The translations under genes were made by a program, and so were the position numbers. DNA of 6,381 nucleotides from Acidobacteriota bacterium (lineage in GTDB: Bacteria > Acidobacteriota > Vicinamibacteria > Vicinamibacterales > Vicinamibacteraceae), in contig JACDAO010000588.1 of the NCBI GenBank assembly GCA_013695405.1, forward strand, positions 1 to 6,381. The letters are read 5' to 3'. Shown one piece after another: positions 1-6,311 of the stretch (positions are counted from its first letter, which is position 1; every line of letters begins with the position of its first letter). The notes under the pieces are model-generated. The model made no database searches, was not told the origin of the DNA, and saw only the letters and a list, made by a program, of their open reading frames with translations.

Positions 1-1332
1 ATGCAGCTCATCATGGACGGCGTGCCCGAACCGGTCGGCATGGGTCAGGCCTCGCTGATGATCCCGCTCGCGCCCGACATGCTGCGCATCCAGCGGTACT
101 ACGAGGCCGCGGCGCCCGAGGCCTTGCCGCCGTTCGACACCTGGCCGGCGGCGACGGACAGCCCGGTGCGCTTCGATCGGCGGGCGGTGACCGTCGCCGG
201 CACGCCGGGTGCCAGGCCGTGGGCGATCGCCAACGTACGGCTGCTCGACCTGGACGACAACGGAACCCTGGAGATGGTCGCCTCCGACATGCGCGCGGGG
301 GTGGTGCTGGCCGGGCCGGCGAACGGGTCCGCCGCGCTGACCGTGATCGCCGAAATACCCCACCCGTCGCACATCGAGCTCGTCGATCTCGACAAGGACG
401 GCCGGCAGGACCTGGTCATCGGCGACCTCGGCTCGTTCCAGCCGGCCGATCATCGCAACGGCGCGGTCGTCTGGCTGAGACGCGGCGAAGGGGGAGCGTA
501 CACCGCGGTCCGCCTGGCCGAGGGCTTGGGCCGGGTCGCCGACGTCCGGGCCGCCGACTTCGACGGCGACGGCGATCTCGACCTCGTCGCGGCGGTGTTC
601 GGCTGGCGCGCCACCGGCAGCATCGTGCTGCTCGAGAACCGCACCACCACCTGGTCGTCGCCGAAATTCGTGGTCGCTGAACTTGACACGCGGCACGGCG
701 CGATTCACGTGCCGGTGGTCGACCTCAACAAGGACGGCAAGCCCGACATCGTCGCACTGCTTGCGCAGGAGCACGAGACCGTCATCGCGCTGATCAACAC
801 CGGCAAGGGCGCGTTCCGCACCGAGACGATCTTCGCGGCGCCACATCCCAACTGGGGCTCGTCGGGGATCGAGCCGGTCGACCTCGATCGCGACGGCGAC
901 CTCGACATCCTGCATACGCACGGCGACACCTTCGACGACTTCGTGCTCAAGCCATATCACGGCGTGACCTGGCTCGAGAACACCGGCACCTACCCGTACA
1001 CGGTACGGCACCTGGCGCAGCTGCCCGGGGCGCACCGCGCCCTGGCGGCGGATCTCGACGGTGACGGCGATCTCGACGTGGTGGCCAGCGCGATGGTCGC
1101 CGGCGGCGGCGGCGCGCAGGAGCCGTCACTGGCGTCGGTGGTGTGGCTGGAGCAGACGCAGCCCGGCAGATTCGTGCGTCACACCATCAAACTGGGCGCC
1201 CCGGACCACGCCACCCTCGACGTGGGCGATGTCGACGGCGATGGCCGGCCCGACGTCGTGGTCGGCTCGTTCGCGTTCGACAAGCTGCTGGAGAGCACCG
1301 TCGATCTGTGGCGGAACGTCGGCCGCCGGTGA
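1..1332 (+). CDS. FG-GAP/VCBS repeat beta-propeller protein, probably 5'-partial
   Basis: The reading frame is open from the first base to a TGA at 1330-1332 (443 codons). It carries seven calcium-loop motifs of the DxDxDGxxD type, beginning at about residues 83, 129, 186, 241, 294, 351 and 410. They are spaced 46-59 residues apart and mostly followed by a hydrophobic strand such as DLDLV or DIV. This pattern marks FG-GAP/VCBS repeats, which fold into a calcium-binding beta-propeller in extracellular or cell-surface proteins. The ATG at base 1 is probably internal: there is no signal peptide, no upstream sequence to judge a ribosome site, and residues 1-48 (ending YYEAAAPEALPP) resemble the linker that, as I recall, follows a CxxCH cytochrome-like segment in related proteins. 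The gene converges on the VWFA gene. A role in binding or scaffolding outside the cytoplasm is inferred; no catalytic domain is visible. Confidence 0.85.
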   Translation: MQLIMDGVPEPVGMGQASLMIPLAPDMLRIQRYYEAAAPEALPPFDTWPAATDSPVRFDRRAVTVAGTPGARPWAIANVRLLDLDDNGTLEMVASDMRAGVVLAGPANGSAALTVIAEIPHPSHIELVDLDKDGRQDLVIGDLGSFQPADHRNGAVVWLRRGEGGAYTAVRLAEGLGRVADVRAADFDGDGDLDLVAAVFGWRATGSIVLLENRTTTWSSPKFVVAELDTRHGAIHVPVVDLNKDGKPDIVALLAQEHETVIALINTGKGAFRTETIFAAPHPNWGSSGIEPVDLDRDGDLDILHTHGDTFDDFVLKPYHGVTWLENTGTYPYTVRHLAQLPGAHRALAADLDGDGDLDVVASAMVAGGGGAQEPSLASVVWLEQTQPGRFVRHTIKLGAPDHATLDVGDVDGDGRPDVVVGSFAFDKLLESTVDLWRNVGRR

Positions 1333-1340
1333 CGACGCCG

Positions 1341-1400
1341 CCGGCGATGACGCGTAGGCGCCGGCGATGACGCGTAGGCGCCGGCGATGACGCGTAGGCG
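1341..1400. repeat. Three perfect 20-bp tandem repeats
   Basis: The unit ccggcgatgacgcgtaggcg occurs three times in succession at 1341-1360, 1361-1380 and 1381-1400 with no mismatch. A further ccgg (1401-1404) starts a fourth unit that runs into the first palindrome. The perfect identity points to recent copy-number change, probably by replication slippage. Function unknown. Confidence 0.95.
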
Positions 1401-1417
1401 CCGGACTTGTCCGGCGC
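1398..1417. repeat. Palindrome 1, 9-bp arms around TT
   Basis: The left arm gcgccggac (1398-1406) and right arm gtccggcgc (1409-1417) are perfect reverse complements around a two-base TT centre. One more outer pair would be a G-T wobble. The core GGACTTGTCC is the reverse complement of the core of palindromes 2 and 3, so it lies in the opposite orientation. In RNA it would form a very GC-rich hairpin with an effective loop of about four bases. It could act as a REP-like element, a transcript-end stabiliser or a weak terminator; no T-tract follows it. Confidence 0.85.
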
Positions 1418-1427
1418 TAGATGGCGA

Positions 1428-1447
1428 CCGTCGGACAAGTCCGACGG
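1428..1447. repeat. Palindrome 2, 9-bp arms around AA
   Basis: The left arm ccgtcggac (1428-1436) and right arm gtccgacgg (1439-1447) pair perfectly around AA. It shares the GGAC-NN-GTCC core with palindrome 1 but has different outer arm bases that still pair with each other. That implies compensating changes and suggests selection for, or mobility of, the hairpin structure. Confidence 0.85.
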
Positions 1448-1471
1448 CTACGGTCCGGCGCGCGATGGCGA

Positions 1472-1491
1472 CCGTCGGACAAGTCAGACGG
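1472..1491. repeat. Palindrome 3, copy of palindrome 2 with one mismatch
   Basis: This is the second-copy version of palindrome 2. The left arm ccgtcggac (1472-1480) faces gtcagacgg (1483-1491), with A1486 breaking one pair. It lies 15 bases beyond the VWFA stop codon in that gene's transcript direction, so it may form a 3'-end hairpin. There is no U-tract to make it a clear terminator. Confidence 0.75.
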
Positions 1492-1506
1492 CTACGGTGC
1501 GGCGGC

Positions 1507-3723
1507 TCACTCGATGCGGAACCGAGCGGTCTTGCTGTCGGTGCCACGGGCGTCGCCGACGGTGACACGCAGTTCGTACACTCCCGGCGGCAGCGTGTCG
1601 ATCGGCAGCCGCTGCAGCTGCGGCACGCGCCCTTCCGGATCGGCGCCAGACACCTCGAGTGGTGCCGACGACACCACCCGCCCCTGTGACAACAACTCGA
1701 TCCGGCCTGCCACCGCCGACGCCTTTCCCTGGTAGGCGGTGAAGAAGAAAACCAGTTCCTTGTCGGCGGCACGCCGGACCGGCACCCCCACGTCCGGGTA
1801 GAGCAGCAGATCGCCGACGTACAACGGATTGGTGGCATCGCGATCGCTGGCCGCGACGCGCTCGGCTCGCCGCACGATCACCACGCTGCTGACGCGGGCA
1901 TGCGACTCGCCTGGCCCAGGGACGGTGACCGTCGAGACCCGCGCGCTGCCCCGCCCGGTCTTGGCGTCGTAGGCCATCACTTCGACGGTGTACGCGCCCG
2001 GCAACAACTCCGGCTGGCGGTAGAACAGGATCTCGCCACGCCTGGCCGCGTCCAGCTCCGACGTCTGCCCGTCGAGCAGGTATTGCTGGCTGGTCTTGTA
2101 GACGATCCGATTGGTGGTATCACGCACCCGGACGACGACCACCGCTTCGGCGCTGTACGTGCGCTCGGCCTCGCTGACGTCGTAGTGGAGCGCCTCGGTC
2201 GGCAGCTGCACGAGAATCGTCGTGAGCCCGGGCCGCTTGCGTTCGGGGAACGACAAGCCACCGGCGCGAATCGCGAAGTCGTTGGGCAGCGGCGCGCGAT
2301 CCAGTTCGGCCAGTGGACGGGCCTCGTAGCCGAGCACCGGCGTCGGACCGAGCGATCGCACCGCGAAGTAGCCGCGCCTGGCGAAGACCCGCGCCCCCGG
2401 ACGCGACACCTTGACGTCGATCTCCCGGAACTGCCCGTCGAAATTCTGGTTGCCCGGGGCGTACGTCAGGACGTAGTGGAAGCGCATGTCCTCTTCGATG
2501 CGCCGGAACGCCGACTGCAGGTCGTTGGTCTCGCGCACGAGGAAGCCGCCGGTATCGCGTGAGAGATCGCCGAGACCGGTATGCGGATCCATCCGCAACA
2601 TGTCCTCGTTGCGCTCCATCATGCGCAACATGGAGCCGCTCAGGGGCTGTCCGCCAGACTCGATCTGCACGACGCGCTCGGTCCCTGCAGCCGTCATCTC
2701 CCGCCGCACGTCGCCGACCGTGCTTTCGGCCCGCAGGCCAGACGCGTCCACCGCGTAGATCGTCACGTTGGCGCGGTTGGCGGTGTCCACCACCGATCGG
2801 AACGCGGTCTGCGCAGCTGGAGGTACGGCCAGCCCCTCCGAGAAGAACACGATTGTTTTGCGACCCGGTTGTTCCTGCAGACTCGCGACCACCGACAGCA
2901 GCGCGTTGGTGGTGCTGTAGCCCTGCTGCTCGCGCTCCAGTGTGTCGAACAGCTCCAGCATGCGGCCTTCCATGCGGTTCTGCCACAACTCGACTTCGAG
3001 GCTCCCGACGGCCTGCGCGCCCAGGTTGGACGGGCCAAGCTGGTTTGCTGCGACCGTGCCCGCAAGTTGCGGGAGCAGTGTGTTACGCCGCTCCTGCAGA
3101 TCGACCATGCGTTTGTCCCGCGGCTGGAACTGCGAGGCGCTGAGCCCCGCGATTGCCTGCAGTGCCTGGCGTACGGCCGCCGCGTCGCGGGTGAATGGCT
3201 GCAACAGGTTGACCTGGAGGTCGATGGCGAAGACCGCGGTGCGATCGGCGAGCCGACCGTTGAGCGGCACGCCAGACATTGCCGCCCGCTGGGCGAGCGC
3301 GCGCGCCTCGGGCGCGAGCCGATCGAACACCAGCGCGGTCAGGCCGCTCCGAGAGTCGTCGTCGAGCACCTCGTCCGAATCAGGTGGAGCTGGGGCGGAG
3401 GTGACTCGACCGCGCTTCTTCGGAGTGACCGCGATGCCGACACCACGATTGGCCACCGTGAACGACCCGAGCGTCTGGCGCAGCCGGTCCTCGTAGAGCT
3501 CGAACTGGTCGGCGGTCAGATCGGTGATCAGCGCGCCCTTGCTGTCACGCACGACCACGTCCACGACGATCGCCGTGGAGGTGGTCTCGAAGCGCTGCGC
3601 GGACGGCGCGCCCGGCGTCCCCGGGTACTCCGGGTTGGGGCGGGTCTGGGCGCGCACTGCACCCGACACGGCGCACAACACGCCGAGCACGAGCGTCGTC
3701 CACCGCGCGACTGACCTGGTCAT
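1507..3723 (-). CDS. Secreted VWFA-related Acidobacterial domain protein
   Basis: Length is 738 residues from the chosen ATG at 3723. Residues 1-25 form a Sec-type signal peptide (basic MTRSVAR, hydrophobic TLVLGVLCAVSGAV, likely cleavage after VRA). The GTG ten codons upstream (3753) would bury this signal and has GAGG directly against it, whereas the ATG has GAGGG about ten bases before it. Residues 51-80 (AIVVDVVVRDSKG...DLTADQFELYED) are the N-terminal signature of the family described as TIGR03436. A von Willebrand A-like fold spans about 125-425, with LVFDRL (131-136), GRKTIVFFSEGL (287-298), ANVTIYAVDASGL (318-330) and DTGG (390-393). The metal site is degenerate: D134-R-L-A-P in place of DxSxS. 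After about residue 490 come beta-rich, Ig-like segments ending in PPGVYELRVTVGD. Probably a periplasmic or surface protein-interaction protein; its partner is unknown. It follows the TIM-barrel gene by 51 bases, probably in one operon. Confidence 0.88.
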   Translation of the reverse strand: MTRSVARWTTLVLGVLCAVSGAVRAQTRPNPEYPGTPGAPSAQRFETTSTAIVVDVVVRDSKGALITDLTADQFELYEDRLRQTLGSFTVANRGVGIAVTPKKRGRVTSAPAPPDSDEVLDDDSRSGLTALVFDRLAPEARALAQRAAMSGVPLNGRLADRTAVFAIDLQVNLLQPFTRDAAAVRQALQAIAGLSASQFQPRDKRMVDLQERRNTLLPQLAGTVAANQLGPSNLGAQAVGSLEVELWQNRMEGRMLELFDTLEREQQGYSTTNALLSVVASLQEQPGRKTIVFFSEGLAVPPAAQTAFRSVVDTANRANVTIYAVDASGLRAESTVGDVRREMTAAGTERVVQIESGGQPLSGSMLRMMERNEDMLRMDPHTGLGDLSRDTGGFLVRETNDLQSAFRRIEEDMRFHYVLTYAPGNQNFDGQFREIDVKVSRPGARVFARRGYFAVRSLGPTPVLGYEARPLAELDRAPLPNDFAIRAGGLSFPERKRPGLTTILVQLPTEALHYDVSEAERTYSAEAVVVVRVRDTTNRIVYKTSQQYLLDGQTSELDAARRGEILFYRQPELLPGAYTVEVMAYDAKTGRGSARVSTVTVPGPGESHARVSSVVIVRRAERVAASDRDATNPLYVGDLLLYPDVGVPVRRAADKELVFFFTAYQGKASAVAGRIELLSQGRVVSSAPLEVSGADPEGRVPQLQRLPIDTLPPGVYELRVTVGDARGTDSKTARFRIE

Positions 3724-3774
3724 CACGCCACTGCCCTCAGGTTCATCGGGCACCCTCGGGGTCCGACGCGGTCG

Positions 3775-4686
3775 CTACGCCAGGGCCGCGGCGATGCCGC
3801 GCATGTACGCGAGCGACTCGCGCATCCCGTCCACCGGATCCTTCTCGTTGATCTCGTACTCGAGCGCAACATGCCCGGCGAACTTCATCGCCACCAGCGC
3901 CTTGAAGACGCCGACGACGTCGAGCACGCCGCGACCGACTTCGACCTGGCTGGTCTTGTCGCTCATGTCGGTGAGGTCCTTGATGTGCAGGTCGAGCAGG
4001 CGTGGGCCGGCATCGGCGATCGACTTGACGATGTCGGCCTTGGCACGCACCGAGTGCCCGATGTCCATACACAGCCCCAGCCGGGGGTCGCGTCCCTGTA
4101 CGCGCGTGAGCACGTCCGAGGGCGCCGGATACCACTGATCTTCGGGACCGTGATTGTGGATCGCGGCCTTGATGTCGAATTCCTTGACCATCTTCTCGAG
4201 CGTGTCGAGCGCGTCAGGATTCGGGGAACACACCACCAGCGGCATGCCGGCCAGCTTGGCGTACTCGAAGTCCTTGCGCATCAGCGCTTCGTCGTTGGTC
4301 TTCCAGGTCAGCGTGCCGCCGCCCATGATCGTGATCCCGGCATCCTCGAAGGCCTTGCGGCCGGCGCGAATCGCCTCGGCGCCCTCGGTGCGCGACAGGT
4401 GCACGTCCTTGATGTTGACGTACGTCACACCGAGTTCCTTGAGCGCCGCGATCGCCTGCGGTTGCGGGAACGAGCGCAGAGAATACGACGCCACGCCGAT
4501 CTTGAGCGGCAGCGCCTTGCGGGCAGCCGGCTTACCGGTGGGTTGCGCCCTGGTCTGGCCCGGCGCGGGCGCCTGACCGACGGCCTGGCCCGCGGCACTC
4601 GAGAGCGGCAGCAGCGGCAAGTTGACGGCCGACCCGGCCAGTTGCAGGACTGCGCGACGCGAGAGAGGTGCCGAAGACAGGGACAC
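3775..4686 (-). CDS. Tat-signal sugar phosphate isomerase/epimerase-like TIM-barrel protein
   Basis: A 303-residue protein. The N-terminus carries a twin-arginine motif (SRRAVLQL, residues 9-16) followed by a hydrophobic stretch, so export folded through the Tat pathway is likely. An Ala/Pro/Gln-rich linker runs to about residue 60. The rest matches the xylose-isomerase-like TIM barrel (AP endonuclease family 2 fold): KIGVASYSLR (62-71), HNHG (177-180), MDIGH (207-211), HIKD (234-237) and EYE (276-278) supply the His/Asp/Glu residues expected to hold a divalent metal. Such proteins isomerise or epimerise sugars or related polyols; the substrate cannot be read from sequence. The start is GTG at 4686, supported by AAGGAG (4692-4697) five bases upstream and by placing the Tat motif at the N-terminus. 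It begins 21 bases after the toxin remnant and precedes the VWFA gene by 51 bases. Confidence 0.85.
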   Translation of the reverse strand: MSLSSAPLSRRAVLQLAGSAVNLPLLPLSSAAGQAVGQAPAPGQTRAQPTGKPAARKALPLKIGVASYSLRSFPQPQAIAALKELGVTYVNIKDVHLSRTEGAEAIRAGRKAFEDAGITIMGGGTLTWKTNDEALMRKDFEYAKLAGMPLVVCSPNPDALDTLEKMVKEFDIKAAIHNHGPEDQWYPAPSDVLTRVQGRDPRLGLCMDIGHSVRAKADIVKSIADAGPRLLDLHIKDLTDMSDKTSQVEVGRGVLDVVGVFKALVAMKFAGHVALEYEINEKDPVDGMRESLAYMRGIAAALA

Positions 4687-4691
4687 GTGGA

Positions 4692-4697
4692 CTCCTT
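4692..4697 (-). promoter_or_regulatory. Strong ribosome binding site for the TIM-barrel gene
   Basis: The minus strand reads AAGGAG, then five bases (TCCAC), then GTG. This near-consensus Shine-Dalgarno site fixes the GTG at 4686 as the start. It is the clearest ribosome site in the window. Confidence 0.8.
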
Positions 4698-4707
4698 GGC
4701 AAGATCG

Positions 4708-4968
4708 TCACGGTGGGGCGTCTGCCGCCAGCGCAATCACGTCAGGGATCGACCCGACGGGCATCAGGCTACAGAAGTCGGAGAACAGAACCAACCGCGA
4801 TGGTCGAAGAATAGCACCAGCGTCGCCGGTCACCAGGCGCAGGTGCTCGAGGCGAGCCTGGGTGACCAGCAAGTTCCTGGACGCGCAATCGCCTCTTCGC
4901 GCCTGTGCGCGCAGCTTCCTGCTGTCCTGCAGCCACCACAGCAGCACGTGAGTGTCGAGCAGCAGCAT
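4708..4968 (-). pseudogene. vapC: Degraded VapC-like PIN-domain toxin
   Basis: The frame is open for 86 codons, whereas PIN toxins of this type are usually about 125-135 residues. Residues 1-25 (MLLLDTHVLLWWLQDSRKLR...) are the classic VapC N-terminus with the first catalytic Asp (D5). Residues 32-49 (NLLVTQARLEHLRLVTGD) match the late region, in which the terminal acidic residue (D49) sits. The roughly 60-75 residues in between, with the conserved Glu of helix 3 and the Asp of the usual RDPFDRLL segment, are missing. At the joint (about 4870-4898) another frame reads REEAIARPGT, which resembles the normal next helix, so a +1 frameshift followed by a deletion that restored the frame is likely. 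The tail after residue 50 does not look like a VapC end and may be read-through. ATG overlaps the antitoxin TGA by one base (TGATG). RNase activity is very unlikely. Confidence 0.75.
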
Positions 4969-5204
4969 CAGCGCGTGCCGAACGCCTCGGCGACGCCGTC
5001 AGGCAACGGCGCGTCGAAGTCACTGCCAATTCGCAGCCGCCCCTTCAATCCTCCCGGACGGCGCGGCGTCGTGCCCGCATCCACCGGCACCAACCGGGCG
5101 ATTGGTACGCCGGCCTTTGCGATGATGATCTCCTGCCCCTCGGCCGCGTCCTGCACAAGACGCGACAGATGGGTCTTGGCGGCATGCAGGTTGACGACTC
5201 TCAT
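4968..5204 (-). CDS. Phd/YefM-family type II antitoxin
   Basis: A 78-residue protein of normal family length. Residues 1-42 (MRVVNLHAAKTHLSRLVQ..., then EIIIAKAGVPIARLVPVD) are the DNA-binding and dimerising Phd/YefM fold. Residues 48-78 (PRRPGGLKGRLRIGSDFDAP and on to EAFGTR) are the usual C-terminal tail that wraps the VapC toxin. It would neutralise the toxin and repress its own operon. The ATG start is bounded by an in-frame TAG three codons upstream (5211-5213). No good Shine-Dalgarno site is visible, so it may have relied on translational coupling with the gene now beyond the IS. The IS630 element begins only about 15 bases upstream, which separates it from any native promoter farther away. 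No lesion is seen in the antitoxin itself. Confidence 0.88.
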   Translation of the reverse strand: MRVVNLHAAKTHLSRLVQDAAEGQEIIIAKAGVPIARLVPVDAGTTPRRPGGLKGRLRIGSDFDAPLPDGVAEAFGTR

Positions 5205-5216
5205 GATGGACTAAGT

Positions 5217-6269
5217 CTAGTGGGCTGTACCGGCTGAATCGGTAGTGATTCGATTCGCGGGCGTGCTGTAGGTCCAGCGAATCGGCTTGGGATCCTGGTT
5301 GTAGCGCGTGATGTAGCGACGGATCTTGCGCGCCAGATCGGGCAGCGAGGTGAAGATGCCTCGGGTCAGCAGGTCACGCTCGATCTTGCCGAACCAGAGC
5401 TCGACCTGATTGAGCCACGACGCGTAAGTCGGCGTGAAGTGCAGCCGGACGCGCGGATGGGCGTCGAGGAAGGCCTGAACGCCTTTGGTTTTGTGGGCGG
5501 AGAGATTGTCGACGATGACATGAATCTCCTGCCGTGCCGGCTGCGTGGCCACGAGGTCTCCCAGGAACTCGACGAACGCGGCGCTGGTGTGTCGCAGGAC
5601 GGTCTGGCCAATGATCTCACCCGTCTTCGTGTTGAGCGCGGCGTAGAGCGAGAGGGTGCCATGCCGGTAGTACTCGAAGCCATGACGCTCGGCTCGCCCC
5701 GGCGAGAGCGGCAGCACCGGGTCGAGGCGGTCGAGCGCCTGAATCGCCGTTTTCTCGTCCGCGGCAAACACCACGGCGTGCTGCGGCGGATTCAAGTAGA
5801 GGCCGATGACGTCGGCCGCCTTCTCTTCAAAGTGCGGATCATCGGAGAGCATGTACCGCTCGAACCGATGGGGCTGCAGCCCGGCCCGCCGCCAGATGCG
5901 CGCGACGAGCATGTGGCTGATGCCCAGGACCTGCGCCAGCTTGCGCGTCGTCCAGTGCGTGCTGCCATCGGCGGGCGGCTGCCGCGTTTTCGCCAGCACT
6001 CGCGCTTCGAGCGCCGGCGTCCGCACCGTCGGGGGTTGGCCGCGATACTTCGCTCGGAGACCGGCGAGGCGCTCCGCCTCGAACCGGCCCTTCCAGCGTG
6101 CGATGTACGCCGGATAGCACCCGACGCTCGTCGCGATCGCGGTGAACGATTCACCGTTAGCCAGCATCACGATCACTTGGGCACGTCGTGCGTCCTCAGC
6201 CCGGATCTTGCGGCTACGCGCACGCCGATGCAGTTCGGCTCGTTCGTCGTGTGTCAGAGTGAGCGCCAT
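5217..6269 (-). CDS. IS630-family transposase, full length
   Basis: A 350-residue transposase in one uninterrupted frame. The N-terminal half has two helix-turn-helix segments: about 25-75 (AQVIVMLANGESFTAIATSVGC) and about 105-130 (WTTRKLAQVLGISHMLVARIW). The catalytic DDE triad is visible as D171 (FAADEK), D254 (VIVDNLSAHK) and E290 (SWLNQVELWFGKIERD), with 35 residues between the second Asp and the Glu, as expected for IS630/Tc1-like enzymes. It cuts and pastes the element into TA dinucleotides. The start is ATG at 6269; no strong ribosome site precedes it. The 3' end is odd: residues 342-350 are encoded by the terminal inverted repeat, and the stop TAG (5217-5219) is built from the duplicated TA plus a host G. 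All catalytic residues are present, so it is probably active. Confidence 0.93.
   Translation of the reverse strand: MALTLTHDERAELHRRARSRKIRAEDARRAQVIVMLANGESFTAIATSVGCYPAYIARWKGRFEAERLAGLRAKYRGQPPTVRTPALEARVLAKTRQPPADGSTHWTTRKLAQVLGISHMLVARIWRRAGLQPHRFERYMLSDDPHFEEKAADVIGLYLNPPQHAVVFAADEKTAIQALDRLDPVLPLSPGRAERHGFEYYRHGTLSLYAALNTKTGEIIGQTVLRHTSAAFVEFLGDLVATQPARQEIHVIVDNLSAHKTKGVQAFLDAHPRVRLHFTPTYASWLNQVELWFGKIERDLLTRGIFTSLPDLARKIRRYITRYNQDPKPIRWTYSTPANRITTDSAGTAH
5218..5219. repeat. TA target-site duplication, transposase 3' side
   Basis: This TA directly abuts the left inverted repeat and matches the TA at the other end. With C5217 it forms the transposase stop TAG on the minus strand. Confidence 0.85.
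5220..5247 (+). repeat. Left terminal inverted repeat of the IS630 element
   Basis: It begins GTGGGCTGTACC and ends in the shared block CTGAATCGGTAGTG (5234-5247). Compared with the right end it differs at positions 5, 11, 13 and 14 of 28. It is also coding sequence for the transposase C-terminus. Confidence 0.93.
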
Positions 6270-6283
6270 ATGGCGCAGTTTAC

Positions 6284-6311
6284 CACTACCGATTCAGTGG
6301 ATACAGTCCAC
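6284..6311 (-). repeat. Right terminal inverted repeat of the IS630 element
   Basis: Read on the minus strand it begins GTGGACTGTATC and ends in the same block CTGAATCGGTAGTG. It lies 14 bases upstream of the transposase ATG. Confidence 0.93.

Larger units (their letters stand above)
1421..1504. repeat. 44-bp direct tandem duplication
   Basis: Copy A starts at 1421 and copy B at 1465, a period of 44 bases. Over the 40 comparable bases (1421-1460 against 1465-1504) there are two differences: C1442 against A1486, and C1455 against G1499. Each copy carries one palindrome with a GGACAAGT core. Copy B runs to within three bases of the stop codon of the VWFA gene. Confidence 0.93.
1333..1506. other. 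Repeat-rich convergent intergenic region
   Basis: This 174-base gap separates two converging genes, one ending at 1332 (+) and one at 1507 (-). No convincing gene lies in it. It is almost wholly made of short tandem repeats and palindromes, listed separately. Its position means any RNA hairpins here would sit at the 3' ends of both transcripts, but there is no T-tract, so classical intrinsic terminators are not seen. Confidence 0.8.
5220..6311 (-). mobile_element. Complete IS630-family insertion sequence
   Basis: The element is 1092 bp with one transposase gene and matching ends. TA dinucleotides flank it at 5218-5219 and 6312-6313, the target duplication typical of this family. The 28-bp terminal repeats match at 24 positions. 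It lies between an upstream gene's stop codon and the antitoxin gene. No passenger gene is present. Confidence 0.93.

Noticed and set aside
1398..1491. Intrinsic transcription terminators
   Set aside because: The stems are strong but no T-tract follows on either strand, so only a repeat/hairpin call is supported.
1341..1504. Repeat region as a CRISPR array
   Set aside because: The units are 20 bp head-to-tail with no spacers, and the 44-bp copies are a plain duplication. No cas gene is present.
2581..3714. Open frame on the + strand opposite the VWFA gene (377 codons)
   Set aside because: It is an antisense shadow of a well-supported gene; the translation is rich in Arg, Leu and His with no recognisable domain or signal.
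3724..3753. Upstream GTG start for the VWFA protein
   Set aside because: It would add ten residues (MPDEPEGSGV) ahead of a textbook signal peptide and has no properly spaced ribosome site; the ATG at 3723 fits better.
4741..4800. Possible sigma-70 promoter for the TIM-barrel gene (TTGGTT, 17 bases, TAGCCT on the minus strand)
   Set aside because: Each box matches consensus at only three of six positions, which is expected by chance in a stretch this long.
3871..5214. Long open frame on the + strand (447 codons)
   Set aside because: It runs antisense across the TIM-barrel gene, the toxin remnant and the antitoxin, has Arg/Gly/His-rich low-complexity translation, and matches no family. Such frames are common opposite GC-rich genes.
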